NCBI RefSeq assembly: GCF_011320225.1 | Contig: NZ_JAAOEN010000002.1 | Span: 310,584-374,583, forward strand | Reading direction: 5' to 3' | Source: Phytoactinopolyspora limicola | GTDB taxonomy: Bacteria; Actinomycetota; Actinomycetes; Jiangellales; Jiangellaceae | Length of the DNA: 64,000 nt | Shown here: one piece after another, positions 9,801 to 17,854 of the stretch | Numbering within the stretch: position 1 is the stretch's first letter | Layout: each line of letters begins with the position of its first letter | The notes under the pieces: generated by a model | Told to the model about the DNA's origin: nothing | Databases searched by the model: none | Seen by the model: only the letters and a program-made list of their open reading frames with translations | Translations under genes and position numbers: made by a program

Positions 9801-10678
9801 TGACTACCCCTGGTCCCGAACAACCCGATCCCGAACGCCAGTCCGGCGGCACCGGAACGGCTACTGCAGCGGCACCCAGCGGTCCACTCGCGGGTGGCGT
9901 TCACGAGCCCACCCGGGCCGACATCGGCGAGAAAACCCTGCGGAAGGACCGCTACTGGGTGACGCCGGCGATCACCGTCATCGTTCTCGTCGCCTGGCTC
10001 ACCTATGGCGTGGTCCGAGTGTTCATGCAGGACTACTACTACGTCGACGAGCACCACTACCTCACGCCGTTCTACTCGCCGTGCACCTCCACCGGCTGCG
10101 TCGAGGAGGCGGCGCACTTCGGCCGCTTCACCCCCAACCACGCGCTCATCCCGTTCGCCGTGCTCAGCCTGCCGCTCCTGCTCGTGTTCAGGCTGACCTG
10201 CTACTACTACCGCAAGGCGTACTACCGCAGCTTCTGGCTGTCACCGCCGGCGTGTGCGGTACCGGACGGACACAAGCGCTACACGGGCGAGACCCGCTTC
10301 CCGCTCATCCTGCAGAACCTGCACCGGTACACCTTCTACCTCGCCGCGGCTATCGTCTTGATCAACACGTGGGACATGATCCTCGCCTTCGGTGGCGACG
10401 AAGGATTCGGCATCGGACTCGGCAACCTGATCCTGATCTTCAACGTGGTGATGTTGTGGCTCTACACGTTGTCCTGCCACTCATGCCGACATGTCACCGG
10501 CGGAAGGCTGAGACACTTCTCCCGACATCCGCTGCGCTACCGATGGTGGACCTTCGTCTCGAAGCTCAATACGCGACACATGCTGTACGCGTGGATGTCC
10601 TTGGGCACCCTCGCCCTGGTCGACTTCTACATCATGGGCGTCGCGGCGGGGTGGTTCGACGACCTGAGGTTCCTCTAG
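9800..10678 (+). CDS. Succinate dehydrogenase membrane anchor, actinobacterial Sdh1 type
   Basis: This is a 292-residue membrane protein directly upstream of sdhA and sdhB. A hydrophilic N-terminus (~55 residues) is followed by about five hydrophobic helices. Several His/Cys positions could serve cofactors (LTCYYYRKAYYRSFW, LQNLHRYTFYLAA, YTLSCHSCRHVTGG, LNTRHMLYAWMSLG). Gene order and topology match the mycobacterial Rv0249c-Rv0248c-Rv0247c (Sdh1) cluster, where the anchor is a single large polypeptide instead of separate SdhC and SdhD. Haem content cannot be settled from sequence. The ATG at 9800 overlaps the preceding stop. Confidence 0.8.
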   Translation: MTTPGPEQPDPERQSGGTGTATAAAPSGPLAGGVHEPTRADIGEKTLRKDRYWVTPAITVIVLVAWLTYGVVRVFMQDYYYVDEHHYLTPFYSPCTSTGCVEEAAHFGRFTPNHALIPFAVLSLPLLLVFRLTCYYYRKAYYRSFWLSPPACAVPDGHKRYTGETRFPLILQNLHRYTFYLAAAIVLINTWDMILAFGGDEGFGIGLGNLILIFNVVMLWLYTLSCHSCRHVTGGRLRHFSRHPLRYRWWTFVSKLNTRHMLYAWMSLGTLALVDFYIMGVAAGWFDDLRFL

Positions 10679-10805
10679 TGGCGTGCATCAGACATCTGCC
10701 CGAGCCACCCGCCGGCAGGTTCCAGCCGAGCGTCATTCCCTGCCGATCAAGCGCTAACACCTATACCCCGACCACCTCACCCACAGCAGAAGGAGCCGAC
10801 CGGCC

Positions 10806-12611
10806 ATGACCGACCCCAGCACCATCGAACGCCACAGCTACGACGTCCTCGTCGTAGGCGCTGGCGGTGCGGGGCTACGCGCCGCGATCGCCGCACACGA
10901 CGCTGGCGCCAAGGTCGCCATCATCTGCAAGTCGCTACTCGGCAAAGCACACACCGTGATGGCCGAGGGCGGCGCCGCCGCCGCGATGGGCAACGTGTAC
11001 TCCGAAGACAACTGGCGGGTGCATTTCCGCGACACCATGCGTGGCGGCAAGATGCTGAACCACTGGCGGATGGCACAGCTACACGCCCAAGAGGCACCCG
11101 ACCGGATCCACGAGCTGGAAGACTGGGGCGCGTTGTTCGATCGCACCCCTGATGGCCTGATCTCCCAGCGCGACTTCGGTGGGCATCGTTACGCACGGCT
11201 GGCCCACGTCGGCGACCGCACCGGTTTAGAACTCATCCGAACCTTGCAGCAGCGGGCCGTGGCACTCGGCATCGACGTGTACATGGAGTGCACCGTCACG
11301 AAACTGTTCCAGGAAGGCGGCCGGATCACCGGCGCATTCGGCTACTGGCGGGAGAGCGGACGGTTCATCGTCTTCGAGGCACCCACGGTTGTGCTCGCCA
11401 CCGGCGGTATCGGCAAGTCCTACAAGGTCACGTCCAACTCCTGGGAGTACACCGGCGACGGCCACGCGTTGGCCCTCGAAGCCGGTGCGTCGCTGGTCAA
11501 CATGGAGTTCGTCCAGTTCCACCCCACCGGCATGGTGTGGCCACCGTCGGTGAAAGGCATCCTGGTCACCGAATCCGTCCGTGGAGACGGCGGCGTGCTG
11601 CGCAACAGCGAGGGACGCCGGTTCATGTTCGACTACATACCCGAGTTCTTCAAATCCGAGACCGCCGACAACGAAGCCGAAGCCGACCGCTGGTACGACG
11701 ACAAGACCAACAATCGCCGTCCTCCTGAGCTGCTGCCCCGGGACGAGGTCGCGCGCGCCATCAACGCCGAGGTTAAGGCGGGGCGCGGTTCACCGCACGG
11801 TGGCGTGTTCCTCGACATCGCCTCGCGCCGGTCGGCGGAGTACATCCAGCGCCGGCTACCGTCGATGTACCACCAGTTCAAGGAACTGGCCGACGTCGAC
11901 ATCACCGCGGAGCCGATGGAGGTCGGCCCCACCTGCCACTACGTGATGGGCGGTGTCGCCGTCGATCCCGACACCGAAGAGTCCACCGTCACTGGGCTCT
12001 ACGCTGCGGGCGAGGTCGCCGGCGGCATGCACGGCGCTAACCGGCTGGGCGGAAATTCCCTCTCCGACCTGCTGGTCTTCGGTCGCCGGGCAGGCATCGC
12101 CGCCGCGGCCGCGGCCACCGCCGCCCCGAGTGAACGGGTGTCGATCTCCGACGACGACGTCACCGCCGCGGCCGACGCCGCCCTCGCCCCGTTCGAACGG
12201 CAGGGCGGCGAAAACCCCTACAGCGTCCAGCAAGACTTGCAGGACATCATGCACCGCCTGGTCGGTATCATCCGCCGCGCCGACGAGATGCAACAGGCGC
12301 TGAGTGAGCTGGAGCAGCTCAAGGAGCGCAGCGCCCAGCTCAGCGTCGAAGGACACCGGCAGTACAACCCCGGCTGGCATCTGGCTTTGGACCTGCACAA
12401 CATGCTGCGGGTATCGGAGTGCATCGCCAAGGCGGCGTTGGAGCGAACGGAAAGCCGAGGCGGGCACACTCGTGACGACTACCCCGCCACGGAAGACGAT
12501 TGGGGCACGGTGAACCTGCATTGTGTCCTCGACGACGACGCGGTCTCCGTGCGCCGCGAGACACTGCCGGAGATGCCCGACGAGTTGCGCGAGCTGTTCG
12601 AGGAGAAGTGA
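10806..12611 (+). CDS. sdhA: Succinate dehydrogenase/fumarate reductase flavoprotein subunit
   Basis: This FAD-binding catalytic subunit (601 aa) oxidises succinate to fumarate on the cytoplasmic side of the membrane. The Rossmann motif VVGAGGAGLRAA lies at residue ~16. KAHTVMAEGGAAAAMGN near residue 47 holds the His that normally binds FAD covalently. Substrate and catalytic motifs follow: FVQFHPTGM, ESVRGDGG, CHYVMGGV and GANRLGGNSLSDLLVFG. The C-terminal helical domain is complete. An ATG with AGGAG 8 bases upstream gives the start. It sits between the membrane anchor and the iron-sulfur subunit. Confidence 0.96.
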   Translation: MTDPSTIERHSYDVLVVGAGGAGLRAAIAAHDAGAKVAIICKSLLGKAHTVMAEGGAAAAMGNVYSEDNWRVHFRDTMRGGKMLNHWRMAQLHAQEAPDRIHELEDWGALFDRTPDGLISQRDFGGHRYARLAHVGDRTGLELIRTLQQRAVALGIDVYMECTVTKLFQEGGRITGAFGYWRESGRFIVFEAPTVVLATGGIGKSYKVTSNSWEYTGDGHALALEAGASLVNMEFVQFHPTGMVWPPSVKGILVTESVRGDGGVLRNSEGRRFMFDYIPEFFKSETADNEAEADRWYDDKTNNRRPPELLPRDEVARAINAEVKAGRGSPHGGVFLDIASRRSAEYIQRRLPSMYHQFKELADVDITAEPMEVGPTCHYVMGGVAVDPDTEESTVTGLYAAGEVAGGMHGANRLGGNSLSDLLVFGRRAGIAAAAAATAAPSERVSISDDDVTAAADAALAPFERQGGENPYSVQQDLQDIMHRLVGIIRRADEMQQALSELEQLKERSAQLSVEGHRQYNPGWHLALDLHNMLRVSECIAKAALERTESRGGHTRDDYPATEDDWGTVNLHCVLDDDAVSVRRETLPEMPDELRELFEEK

Positions 12612-12702
12612 GATCCGTTGTGCCCCGCCCACGGTCGACTTCACCGCTCGCGGCGCAGGGCACGGCGGATCGTCCCCGCACGATCCGAGGAGAAGTAGGC
12701 AT

Positions 12703-13461
12703 ATGGGTTACGACCTGAATATGAAGGTCTGGCGCGGCGACGAGTCCGGTGGTGAACTCACCGACTACGTCGTGCCGGTAGAAGAGGGCGAGGTCGTACT
12801 CGACGCGCTGCATCGGCTCCAGGCCACGCAGGCCGGCGACCTCGCCGTGCGCTGGAACTGCAAGGCCGGCAAGTGCGGCTCCTGTAGCGCCGAGATCAAC
12901 GGCAAGCCACGGCTCACCTGCATGACACGACTGTCCGTCTTCGAGCCGGGCGAGACGGTCACGGTCACGCCGCTGCGGACCTTCCCGGTCATCCGGGACC
13001 TCGTCACCGACGTCTCGTACAACTACGAGAAGGCGAAGAAGGTCCCGCCGCTGTCACCTGAGCCACGCCAGGCCGATGGCACCTACCGGATGCAACAAGA
13101 AGACGTGGAACGCGGGCAGGAGTTCCGCAAGTGCATCGAGTGCTTCCTGTGCCAATCGGTGTGCCACGTCATTCGCGACCATGAAGACAACAAAGAGGCG
13201 TTCTCCGGGCCGCGGCTGTTCTTGCGCTACGCAGAACTCGAGATGCATCCGTTGGAGACCAAGGACCACCGTGAAGCGGCCAAGGCGGAGGCCGGTGTGG
13301 GCTTGTGCAACATCACCAAGTGCTGCACCGAGGTCTGCCCGGAGAGCATCAAGATCACCGACAACGCGATCATCCCGGTCAAGGAGCGGGTGGTCGACCG
13401 ATCGTACGACCCGCTGGTATGGCTGGGCTCGAAGATCTTCCGCCGGTCCGCCGACGACTAA
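12703..13461 (+). CDS. sdhB: Succinate dehydrogenase/fumarate reductase iron-sulfur subunit
   Basis: This electron-transfer subunit (252 aa) carries three iron-sulfur clusters. The [2Fe-2S] ligands lie in CKAGKCGSC with a fourth Cys in RLTC; the [4Fe-4S] motif is CIECFLCQSVC; the remaining cluster uses CNITKCCTEVCPESI. The start is the ATG at 12703 with AGGAGAAGT just upstream; a longer reading from upstream would lack homology. It lies 91 bp after sdhA in the same direction. Confidence 0.96.
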   Translation: MGYDLNMKVWRGDESGGELTDYVVPVEEGEVVLDALHRLQATQAGDLAVRWNCKAGKCGSCSAEINGKPRLTCMTRLSVFEPGETVTVTPLRTFPVIRDLVTDVSYNYEKAKKVPPLSPEPRQADGTYRMQQEDVERGQEFRKCIECFLCQSVCHVIRDHEDNKEAFSGPRLFLRYAELEMHPLETKDHREAAKAEAGVGLCNITKCCTEVCPESIKITDNAIIPVKERVVDRSYDPLVWLGSKIFRRSADD

Positions 13462-13510
13462 ACGATCCAGGCAACGGGTCACAAGTGTCCAGCCGGAAGG
13501 GACCATCTCG

Positions 13511-13819
13511 ATGACCGTGTTCGACGACGACGCTCTGCACGCCATGCTCGCCGGCATCCCCCAGTGGTCCGGCGATACCCGGGCGATCCACCGCACTGTC
13601 CAGGCACCCGACTTCCGCACGGCCATCGCCATCGTCAACGACGTGGCCGACGCGGCGGAAGAAGCCAACCACCACCCCGACATCGACATCAGGTACTCGA
13701 CGCTGACGTTTAGCCTGTCGACACACTCGGCGGGCGGAGTCACCAGCGCCGACGTCGACCTCGCACGGACCATCGATGCCATCGTCAACGGCCGCGGCGT
13801 CGGCTCAGAGAACCAGTAA
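13511..13819 (+). CDS. 4a-hydroxytetrahydrobiopterin dehydratase (pterin-4-alpha-carbinolamine dehydratase)
   Basis: A 102-residue protein of the PCD/DCoH family, which dehydrates the carbinolamine form of tetrahydropterin made by aromatic amino acid hydroxylases. The signature EANHHPDIDIRYSTLTFSLS carries the catalytic histidines, and the C-terminal THSAGGVTSADVDLARTID is typical. It starts 49 bp after sdhB and may share its transcript, though no metabolic link to Sdh is known. No aromatic amino acid hydroxylase is in the window. Confidence 0.92.
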   Translation: MTVFDDDALHAMLAGIPQWSGDTRAIHRTVQAPDFRTAIAIVNDVADAAEEANHHPDIDIRYSTLTFSLSTHSAGGVTSADVDLARTIDAIVNGRGVGSENQ

Positions 13820-13868
13820 GGATCGCTCCGGTATGGGTGGCCACCTCTAAGCCTCTATCCTGGTGGGC

Positions 13869-14507
13869 ATGGCACCCCCGCCCACCAGGCAACTCGTCCT
13901 CGCTATCGTGCGACTGCTTCAGCCGGTGCATGGGTACGACGTCCGTCGCGAGCTGATCTCGTGGCGGGCGGAAGACTGGGCTAACATCGCGCCAGGTTCC
14001 ATCTATGGCGCGTTGAAAACGCTGGAGCACGACGGCTTGATCGCGGTCGTCGACACCGAGCGTCGGGGCACCCGCCCGGCTCGCACCACGTACCGGGTGA
14101 CCGATGAGGGCGAGAAGGAATACCACTCCATGCTCCGGGAAGTGTGGTGGGACGCCAAGGCCCCGCCACACCCGCTGCTGCCGGCGGTTGTCCAACTGCC
14201 CTTCACCGACCGTGACGACGTTCTGGCCGCCCTCAAGGCCCGCGCCCACCGCCTGGAGAGCGATCTCACCCTCATCGAACGAGACATCGAACGTGTCGAG
14301 GCCGGTAGTGGAGATCCTCGGCACCACGTGCCACATCATGTCGCGGAGATGTCCCGCCTGCACCGTGGGCTGGCCGAGGCAGAATTGACCTGGACGCGCA
14401 GCTTGATGCAGCGCATCGAGTCTGGCGACGTCGACATCTGGAGCCAGTCGAATCCGGTCCAAGAGCAACTCCAGGCCCAAAAGCCCGACCAGCCTGACAG
14501 CACCTGA
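13869..14507 (+). CDS. PadR family transcriptional regulator
   Basis: A winged-helix DNA-binding protein of about 212 residues. The N-terminal PadR domain includes LVLAIVRLLQPVHGYDVRREL, then the recognition region APGSIYGALKTLEHDGLIAVV and the wing RTTYRVTDEGEKEY. The C-terminal half is a Vir_C-like helical dimerisation domain (LKARAHRLESDLTLIERDIERVEA). The start could be the GTG two codons upstream at 13863. The stop codon lies inside a dispersed repeat. PadR regulators commonly control DrrAB-type exporters, and one begins 0.8 kb downstream, but a direct link is only inferred. Confidence 0.88.
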   Translation: MAPPPTRQLVLAIVRLLQPVHGYDVRRELISWRAEDWANIAPGSIYGALKTLEHDGLIAVVDTERRGTRPARTTYRVTDEGEKEYHSMLREVWWDAKAPPHPLLPAVVQLPFTDRDDVLAALKARAHRLESDLTLIERDIERVEAGSGDPRHHVPHHVAEMSRLHRGLAEAELTWTRSLMQRIESGDVDIWSQSNPVQEQLQAQKPDQPDST

Positions 14508-14684
14508 TCTCCGTTTTGTCACCTGATCGTTTTCGTGGCGACGATCAGATGCAGACGTGATGGCGACGCTGCTGGTCAACGCGTTGCAGCGTCGCCTGGA
14601 TGCATCTCGCGATGTGAACAGCAAAACGATCAGATGCGCTATCCGACCGTAGATGTCGACGCGTGCATCTGATCGTCAGAGCGT
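14501..14684. repeat. Degenerate palindromic repeat related to the 41-kb inverted-repeat element
   Basis: This segment opens with about 28 bp identical to the outer arm of the element at 41047-41634 (CACCTGATCTCC through a second CACCTGATC) and contains several GATCAGATGC / GCATCTGATC motifs in both orientations. Its first bases supply the TGA stop of the PadR gene (14505-14507). The inner part has diverged from the 41-kb copy and contains its own short palindromes. Confidence 0.75.
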
Positions 14685-14913
14685 CACCGTGCCGGGTCTG
14701 GTCGCCATCTGTGGACGAGCTTCACCATTTGCGAGAGCCGCCCGGCCGTCACGGTGGCAAGCGGCAGCCGGTCTGAGGTCTGGCGTCTGCCTTGGGGCCC
14801 GATGCGAGCGCGTTCATCGCGTTCGCCGTGCCCTGTTGGTGTCGGCATACATGGTGGCGACACCCATCCGTGGCGCTGGCTGCCACAAGCTTCCTTACGG
14901 CACGCTGCCGTGT

Positions 14914-14993
14914 GCAGTAAGCCTCCTTGTTGTTGCCCTGGTGACAGTAAGCGTCCTTGTGTCCGGGGCGGAGACCGCAGTAAGCCTCCTTGT
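14914..14993. repeat. Three 17-bp direct repeats
   Basis: Near-identical copies of GCAGTAAGCCTCCTTGT lie at 14914-14930, 14944-14960 (two mismatches) and 14977-14993, with 30- and 33-bp periods. On the minus strand each contains AAGGAGG, a perfect Shine-Dalgarno sequence. A fourth partial copy may lie near 14886-14899. Function unknown. Confidence 0.7.
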
Positions 14994-15052
14994 GGTCGTC
15001 CTGGCAATCAACACGGTTCCCTTGTGGTGAGGACCGGGCTGCCCTGTCCCGG

Positions 15053-15120
15053 ACTTCGCTACCGCGAGATGGCGTTAAGCGCCGGATTCGGGCTTTAACG
15101 CCATCTCGCGGTAGCGAAGT
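15053..15120. repeat. Perfect 26-bp inverted repeat, family shared with 23.3 kb
   Basis: The arms at 15053-15078 and 15095-15120 are exact reverse complements around a 16-nt loop. The arm sequence (CGCTACCGCGAGATGGCGTTAA core) is about 90% identical to the arm of the palindrome at 23244-23315, so both belong to one dispersed family. Confidence 0.85.
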
Positions 15121-15242
15121 GCGCAATGTCGCAGCGGGATCTGGCCCTCGTCCGGCTCAACCTCGCCACAGTGCGGCCCTCGCCGACGTCGGCCCCGCCT
15201 TGAACGGGTGGTGAGGCAGGTCGCCAGGCACACCATCGCAAT

Positions 15243-15273
15243 ACTCAAGCTTGACCAATTTACTCAAGCTTGA
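15243..15273 (+). promoter_or_regulatory. Tandem palindromic operator upstream of the ABC exporter gene
   Basis: The 12-mer ACTCAAGCTTGA, which contains the perfect palindrome TCAAGCTTGA, occurs at 15243-15254 and again at 15262-15273, 19 bp apart, 30-60 bp before the exporter start. Two turns of helix between sites suggests cooperative binding by a dimeric repressor (TetR, MarR or PadR type). The regulator is not identified; the PadR gene at 13869 is the nearest candidate. Confidence 0.7.
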
Positions 15274-15303
15274 ATATTCTTAGCCCTCGAAAGGAGATTG
15301 AAT

Positions 15304-16362
15304 ATGATCACTGCACGCAACCTAGCCCGCACATTCACTACTAGATCCGGACCAGTCGAGGCCGTGCGCGGTGTCGACATCGACGTCGCCGAAGGCGAGA
15401 TCGTCGGGCTGCTCGGGCCAAATGGCGCAGGAAAGACGACCACGTTGCGGATGCTCACCACCCTCCTCGGCGCCACTGGTGGAGAAGCCACCGTCGCCGG
15501 CCACGACCTGCGACGCGATCCCCGCGGTGTGCGGTCCAGCATCGGATACGTCGCCCAAGGGGGCGCATCACTCGACGAGGCGGTCGTGATCGAAGAACTC
15601 GTACTTCAGGCCCGTCTGTTCGGGCTCTCCAAAACAGCCGCCTTGGTCAACGCCGAGGAATTGGTGACTACGTTCGGGCTCCGCGACCTTCGGCAGCGAG
15701 CGTGCAAGCAGCTCTCAGGTGGCCAGCGCCGGAGGGTCGACATCAGCCTCGGTTTGGTGCATCGGCCGCGGCTGATCTTTCTCGACGAGCCCACGACAGG
15801 CCTCGACCCGCAGAGCCGCACCAACCTCTGGGAGCACATCCGCAAGCTCCGCGCAGGCGGCGTCACCATAGTGCTCACCACGCATTACCTCGACGAGGCC
15901 GACGCGTTGTGTGATCGCGTTCTAGTGATGGATCAGGGCACCATCGTCGCCGAGGGTTCACCGGACGAGTTGAAACAACGGATCACCGGCGACATCGTCA
16001 CCATCGAGTTGGCCGGCACCGAGCACGTCGACCTCCACGACGAGCACACCCTTCACGACGACACCTTCGACGAAGGTGCCCAGCCGGGGCGGCCGAAACT
16101 GCACTCCCGTACCGACGACGTGGTGCAGGTGGCCCGGGCCGCCGTCGACGTTAGGTCGACGCTGGTCGAGCACCACCGGATCCATGTCACCGTCGACCGC
16201 GGCGATCAATCGATCATCCCGCTGCTACGGGCTCTCGACGCCGCTGGCATCAACATCGCCGCCATCACGATGAAACGTCCTAGTCTCGACGACGTCTTCC
16301 TCACGGTCACCGGTCGCAGCCTGAGTGACGCGGAACAGGATGTCGCTCCCGCCGCCGCATAA
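15304..16362 (+). CDS. ABC exporter ATP-binding protein, DrrA/daunorubicin-resistance type
   Basis: The ATPase half (352 aa) of a drug or lipid exporter. It has Walker A GPNGAGKTTT, a Q-loop region YVAQGGASLD, signature QLSGGQRRRVDISLGL, Walker B LIFLDEPTTGLDP and TTHYLDEAD. The C-terminal DrrA-specific domain ends in KRPSLDDVFLTVTGR. A histidine- and aspartate-rich stretch (residues ~240-275) interrupts this domain. The ATG at 15304 sits 7 bases after AAGGAG; a TTG two codons earlier is too close to that site. Its transcription is probably governed by the tandem operator just upstream. Confidence 0.94.
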   Translation: MITARNLARTFTTRSGPVEAVRGVDIDVAEGEIVGLLGPNGAGKTTTLRMLTTLLGATGGEATVAGHDLRRDPRGVRSSIGYVAQGGASLDEAVVIEELVLQARLFGLSKTAALVNAEELVTTFGLRDLRQRACKQLSGGQRRRVDISLGLVHRPRLIFLDEPTTGLDPQSRTNLWEHIRKLRAGGVTIVLTTHYLDEADALCDRVLVMDQGTIVAEGSPDELKQRITGDIVTIELAGTEHVDLHDEHTLHDDTFDEGAQPGRPKLHSRTDDVVQVARAAVDVRSTLVEHHRIHVTVDRGDQSIIPLLRALDAAGINIAAITMKRPSLDDVFLTVTGRSLSDAEQDVAPAAA

Positions 16363-16383
16363 CACTCTTACCCGCCGAGTACC

Positions 16384-16429
16384 TGTTCGACAACCCCCGG
16401 TCGCTCAGGTGACCGGGGATTGCCGAACA
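16384..16429 (+). terminator. Hairpin between the ATPase and permease genes
   Basis: An outer 6-bp stem (TGTTCG 16384-16389 with CGAACA 16424-16429) surrounds an inner 8-bp stem (16395-16402 with 16411-16418). It lies in the 108-bp gap inside the two-gene exporter unit and has no U-run, so it more likely adjusts expression of the permease than stops transcription. Confidence 0.5.
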
Positions 16430-16470
16430 TGCGCTGAACATGAACGCAATGACGAAAGGACCACCTCGAC

Positions 16471-17232
16471 ATGAACGCCGTCCGCGACACCGGCCTCATC
16501 TTCCACAACCACGTCCGGCAGAACCTCCGCAACCCGACGTGGGTCATTATCTTGGTGGTACAGCCGCTGCTCTACTTGGTGCTCTTCGGTCCGCTGCTCG
16601 AGAATCTCGGTGCCGCCTATGCCGGGGGCGTAGATCCGTGGCTGGTGTTCACCCCGGGCATGATCTTGATGATCGCCATCTTCGGCTCGGCGTTCGCGGG
16701 TTTCGGCATGGTCGTCGAGCTACGATCCGGCGTCATCGAGCGCGAACGGGTGACCCCGGCTAGCCGTACCGCACTGCTGCTCGGCCGGGTGGCCAAAGAC
16801 GTGCTCGTTCTCCTCATGCAATCTCTGCTGCTCGTCGCCATCGCAGTGCTCGCTTTCGGGGTACGCCCCAGCCCCGCGGGTCTGGCTCTGACATTGTTGC
16901 TCATCGCCCTTGTTGGTGCGGGTTTCGCCTCGGCGTCGTACATGCTGGCCTTGCGTACCCGGTCGGAGGGCGGCATGGCTTCGGTGCTCAACTCCATCAC
17001 CGTGCCGCTGCTGCTCCTTTCCGGCATCCTGCTGCCGATGACGCTGGCGCCCGGCTGGTTGGAAGGTATATCCCGCGCCAACCCACTGTCATATACCGTC
17101 GACGCGATCCGTGCCCTGTTCGCGGGCGAGTTCGCCGCCTCGGAGGTCGCCGTCGGGTCAGCTGTGACGGTTGTGGTCGCAGTTTTGTTGGCTGTCGCCG
17201 GCGCCCGCACCTTCCGGCGGGACAATGCCTGA
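16471..17232 (+). CDS. ABC-2 type exporter permease, DrrB type
   Basis: The membrane partner (253 aa) of the preceding ATPase, with six hydrophobic segments. It shows the ABC-2 signature region MVVELRSGVIERERVTPASRTA after the second helix, and SITVPLLLLSGILLPM with NPLSYTVDAIRALFAGEF near the end, as in DrrB proteins. The start has AAAGGA 11 bases upstream. It ends 10 bp before the convergent methyltransferase gene. Substrate unknown. Confidence 0.92.
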   Translation: MNAVRDTGLIFHNHVRQNLRNPTWVIILVVQPLLYLVLFGPLLENLGAAYAGGVDPWLVFTPGMILMIAIFGSAFAGFGMVVELRSGVIERERVTPASRTALLLGRVAKDVLVLLMQSLLLVAIAVLAFGVRPSPAGLALTLLLIALVGAGFASASYMLALRTRSEGGMASVLNSITVPLLLLSGILLPMTLAPGWLEGISRANPLSYTVDAIRALFAGEFAASEVAVGSAVTVVVAVLLAVAGARTFRRDNA

Positions 17233-17242
17233 TCAGCGCCGG

Positions 17243-17854
17243 CTAACGGTGCCGCAGGACGGTGACGGCGAAGTCGGCGTCGTCGTGCCACGCCTTCAGA
17301 TCCCAGGTGGCGAACCGATGCTCGACGCGCAGGGCGGCTTCCCCGACGGCCTGATCGAAATCGTCCAACGCGAGGTGCCGGTTCACGTGGAATCCGACGA
17401 CGACGAACCCGTCCGGCACTACGCAGCGGCCCACCCGACGCAGAACTTCCGCCTCGGTGCCGGGAGCGACGAACACCATGACGTTACCGGCCAACACCGC
17501 CGCGTCGAACAGTTCAGCTGGCCCCTGCTCCGGTGTTAGGTCGGCGAGTTCGAGTTCGCTGAGATCACCGACCACCCACGCTGGACCTGGGTGGTCGGCT
17601 CGAGCGGCATCGATGAGCTCTGGGTCGGCGTCGACACCAACGACGACGTGCCCGCGGGCATGTAGCTCCGCCGCGACCCGTCCGGTTCCACAGCCCGCGT
17701 CCAGCACTCGCGCGGCCCGCGGAAGCATCGCGTCGACCAGCCGGGCTTCGCCGGCCAAGTCTTCCCCGTCAGCCGCCATTCGGCGGAACCGGTCGATGTA
17801 CCAGTGCGAATGCCCGTCTTTGGTGTCGGTCACCCAACGCGTCGGCTGCGTCAT
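17243..17854 (-). CDS. Class I SAM-dependent methyltransferase
   Basis: A 203-residue methyltransferase. Motif I VLDAGCGTGRVAAEL and the acidic post-I residue in VVVGVDADPELI are clear, followed by WVVGDLSELEL and FDAAVLAGNVMVFV. The N-terminal segment TDTKDGHSHWYIDRFRRMAADGEDL is typical of small actinobacterial methyltransferases of unknown substrate. The ATG at 17854 overlaps the stop of the ECF sigma factor gene by 4 bp, so both are co-translated. Confidence 0.88.
   Translation of the reverse strand: MTQPTRWVTDTKDGHSHWYIDRFRRMAADGEDLAGEARLVDAMLPRAARVLDAGCGTGRVAAELHARGHVVVGVDADPELIDAARADHPGPAWVVGDLSELELADLTPEQGPAELFDAAVLAGNVMVFVAPGTEAEVLRRVGRCVVPDGFVVVGFHVNRHLALDDFDQAVGEAALRVEHRFATWDLKAWHDDADFAVTVLRHR

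Larger units (their letters stand above)
14508..15303. other. Long non-coding region with repeats, upstream of a DrrAB-type exporter
   Basis: No gene is supported in this 796-bp stretch. It contains in order the palindromic repeat ending at 14684, three short direct repeats (14914-14993), the 26-bp inverted repeat at 15053-15120 and the tandem operator at 15243-15273. Both strands can be read as short proteins through the direct repeats, but base composition and lack of a ribosome-binding site argue against coding. Confidence 0.6.

Noticed and set aside
13511-13819. Functional link of the pterin dehydratase with succinate dehydrogenase
   Set aside because: Only proximity supports it; no biochemical connection is known.
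14914-14993. CRISPR array
   Set aside because: Only three 17-bp repeats with short, partly similar spacers and no cas gene.
14749-15126. Minus-strand protein with repeated KEAYC segments
   Set aside because: Its start lies in the 15053 hairpin and the repeats are simply the three DNA direct repeats; the plus strand is open too. No homology or start signal.
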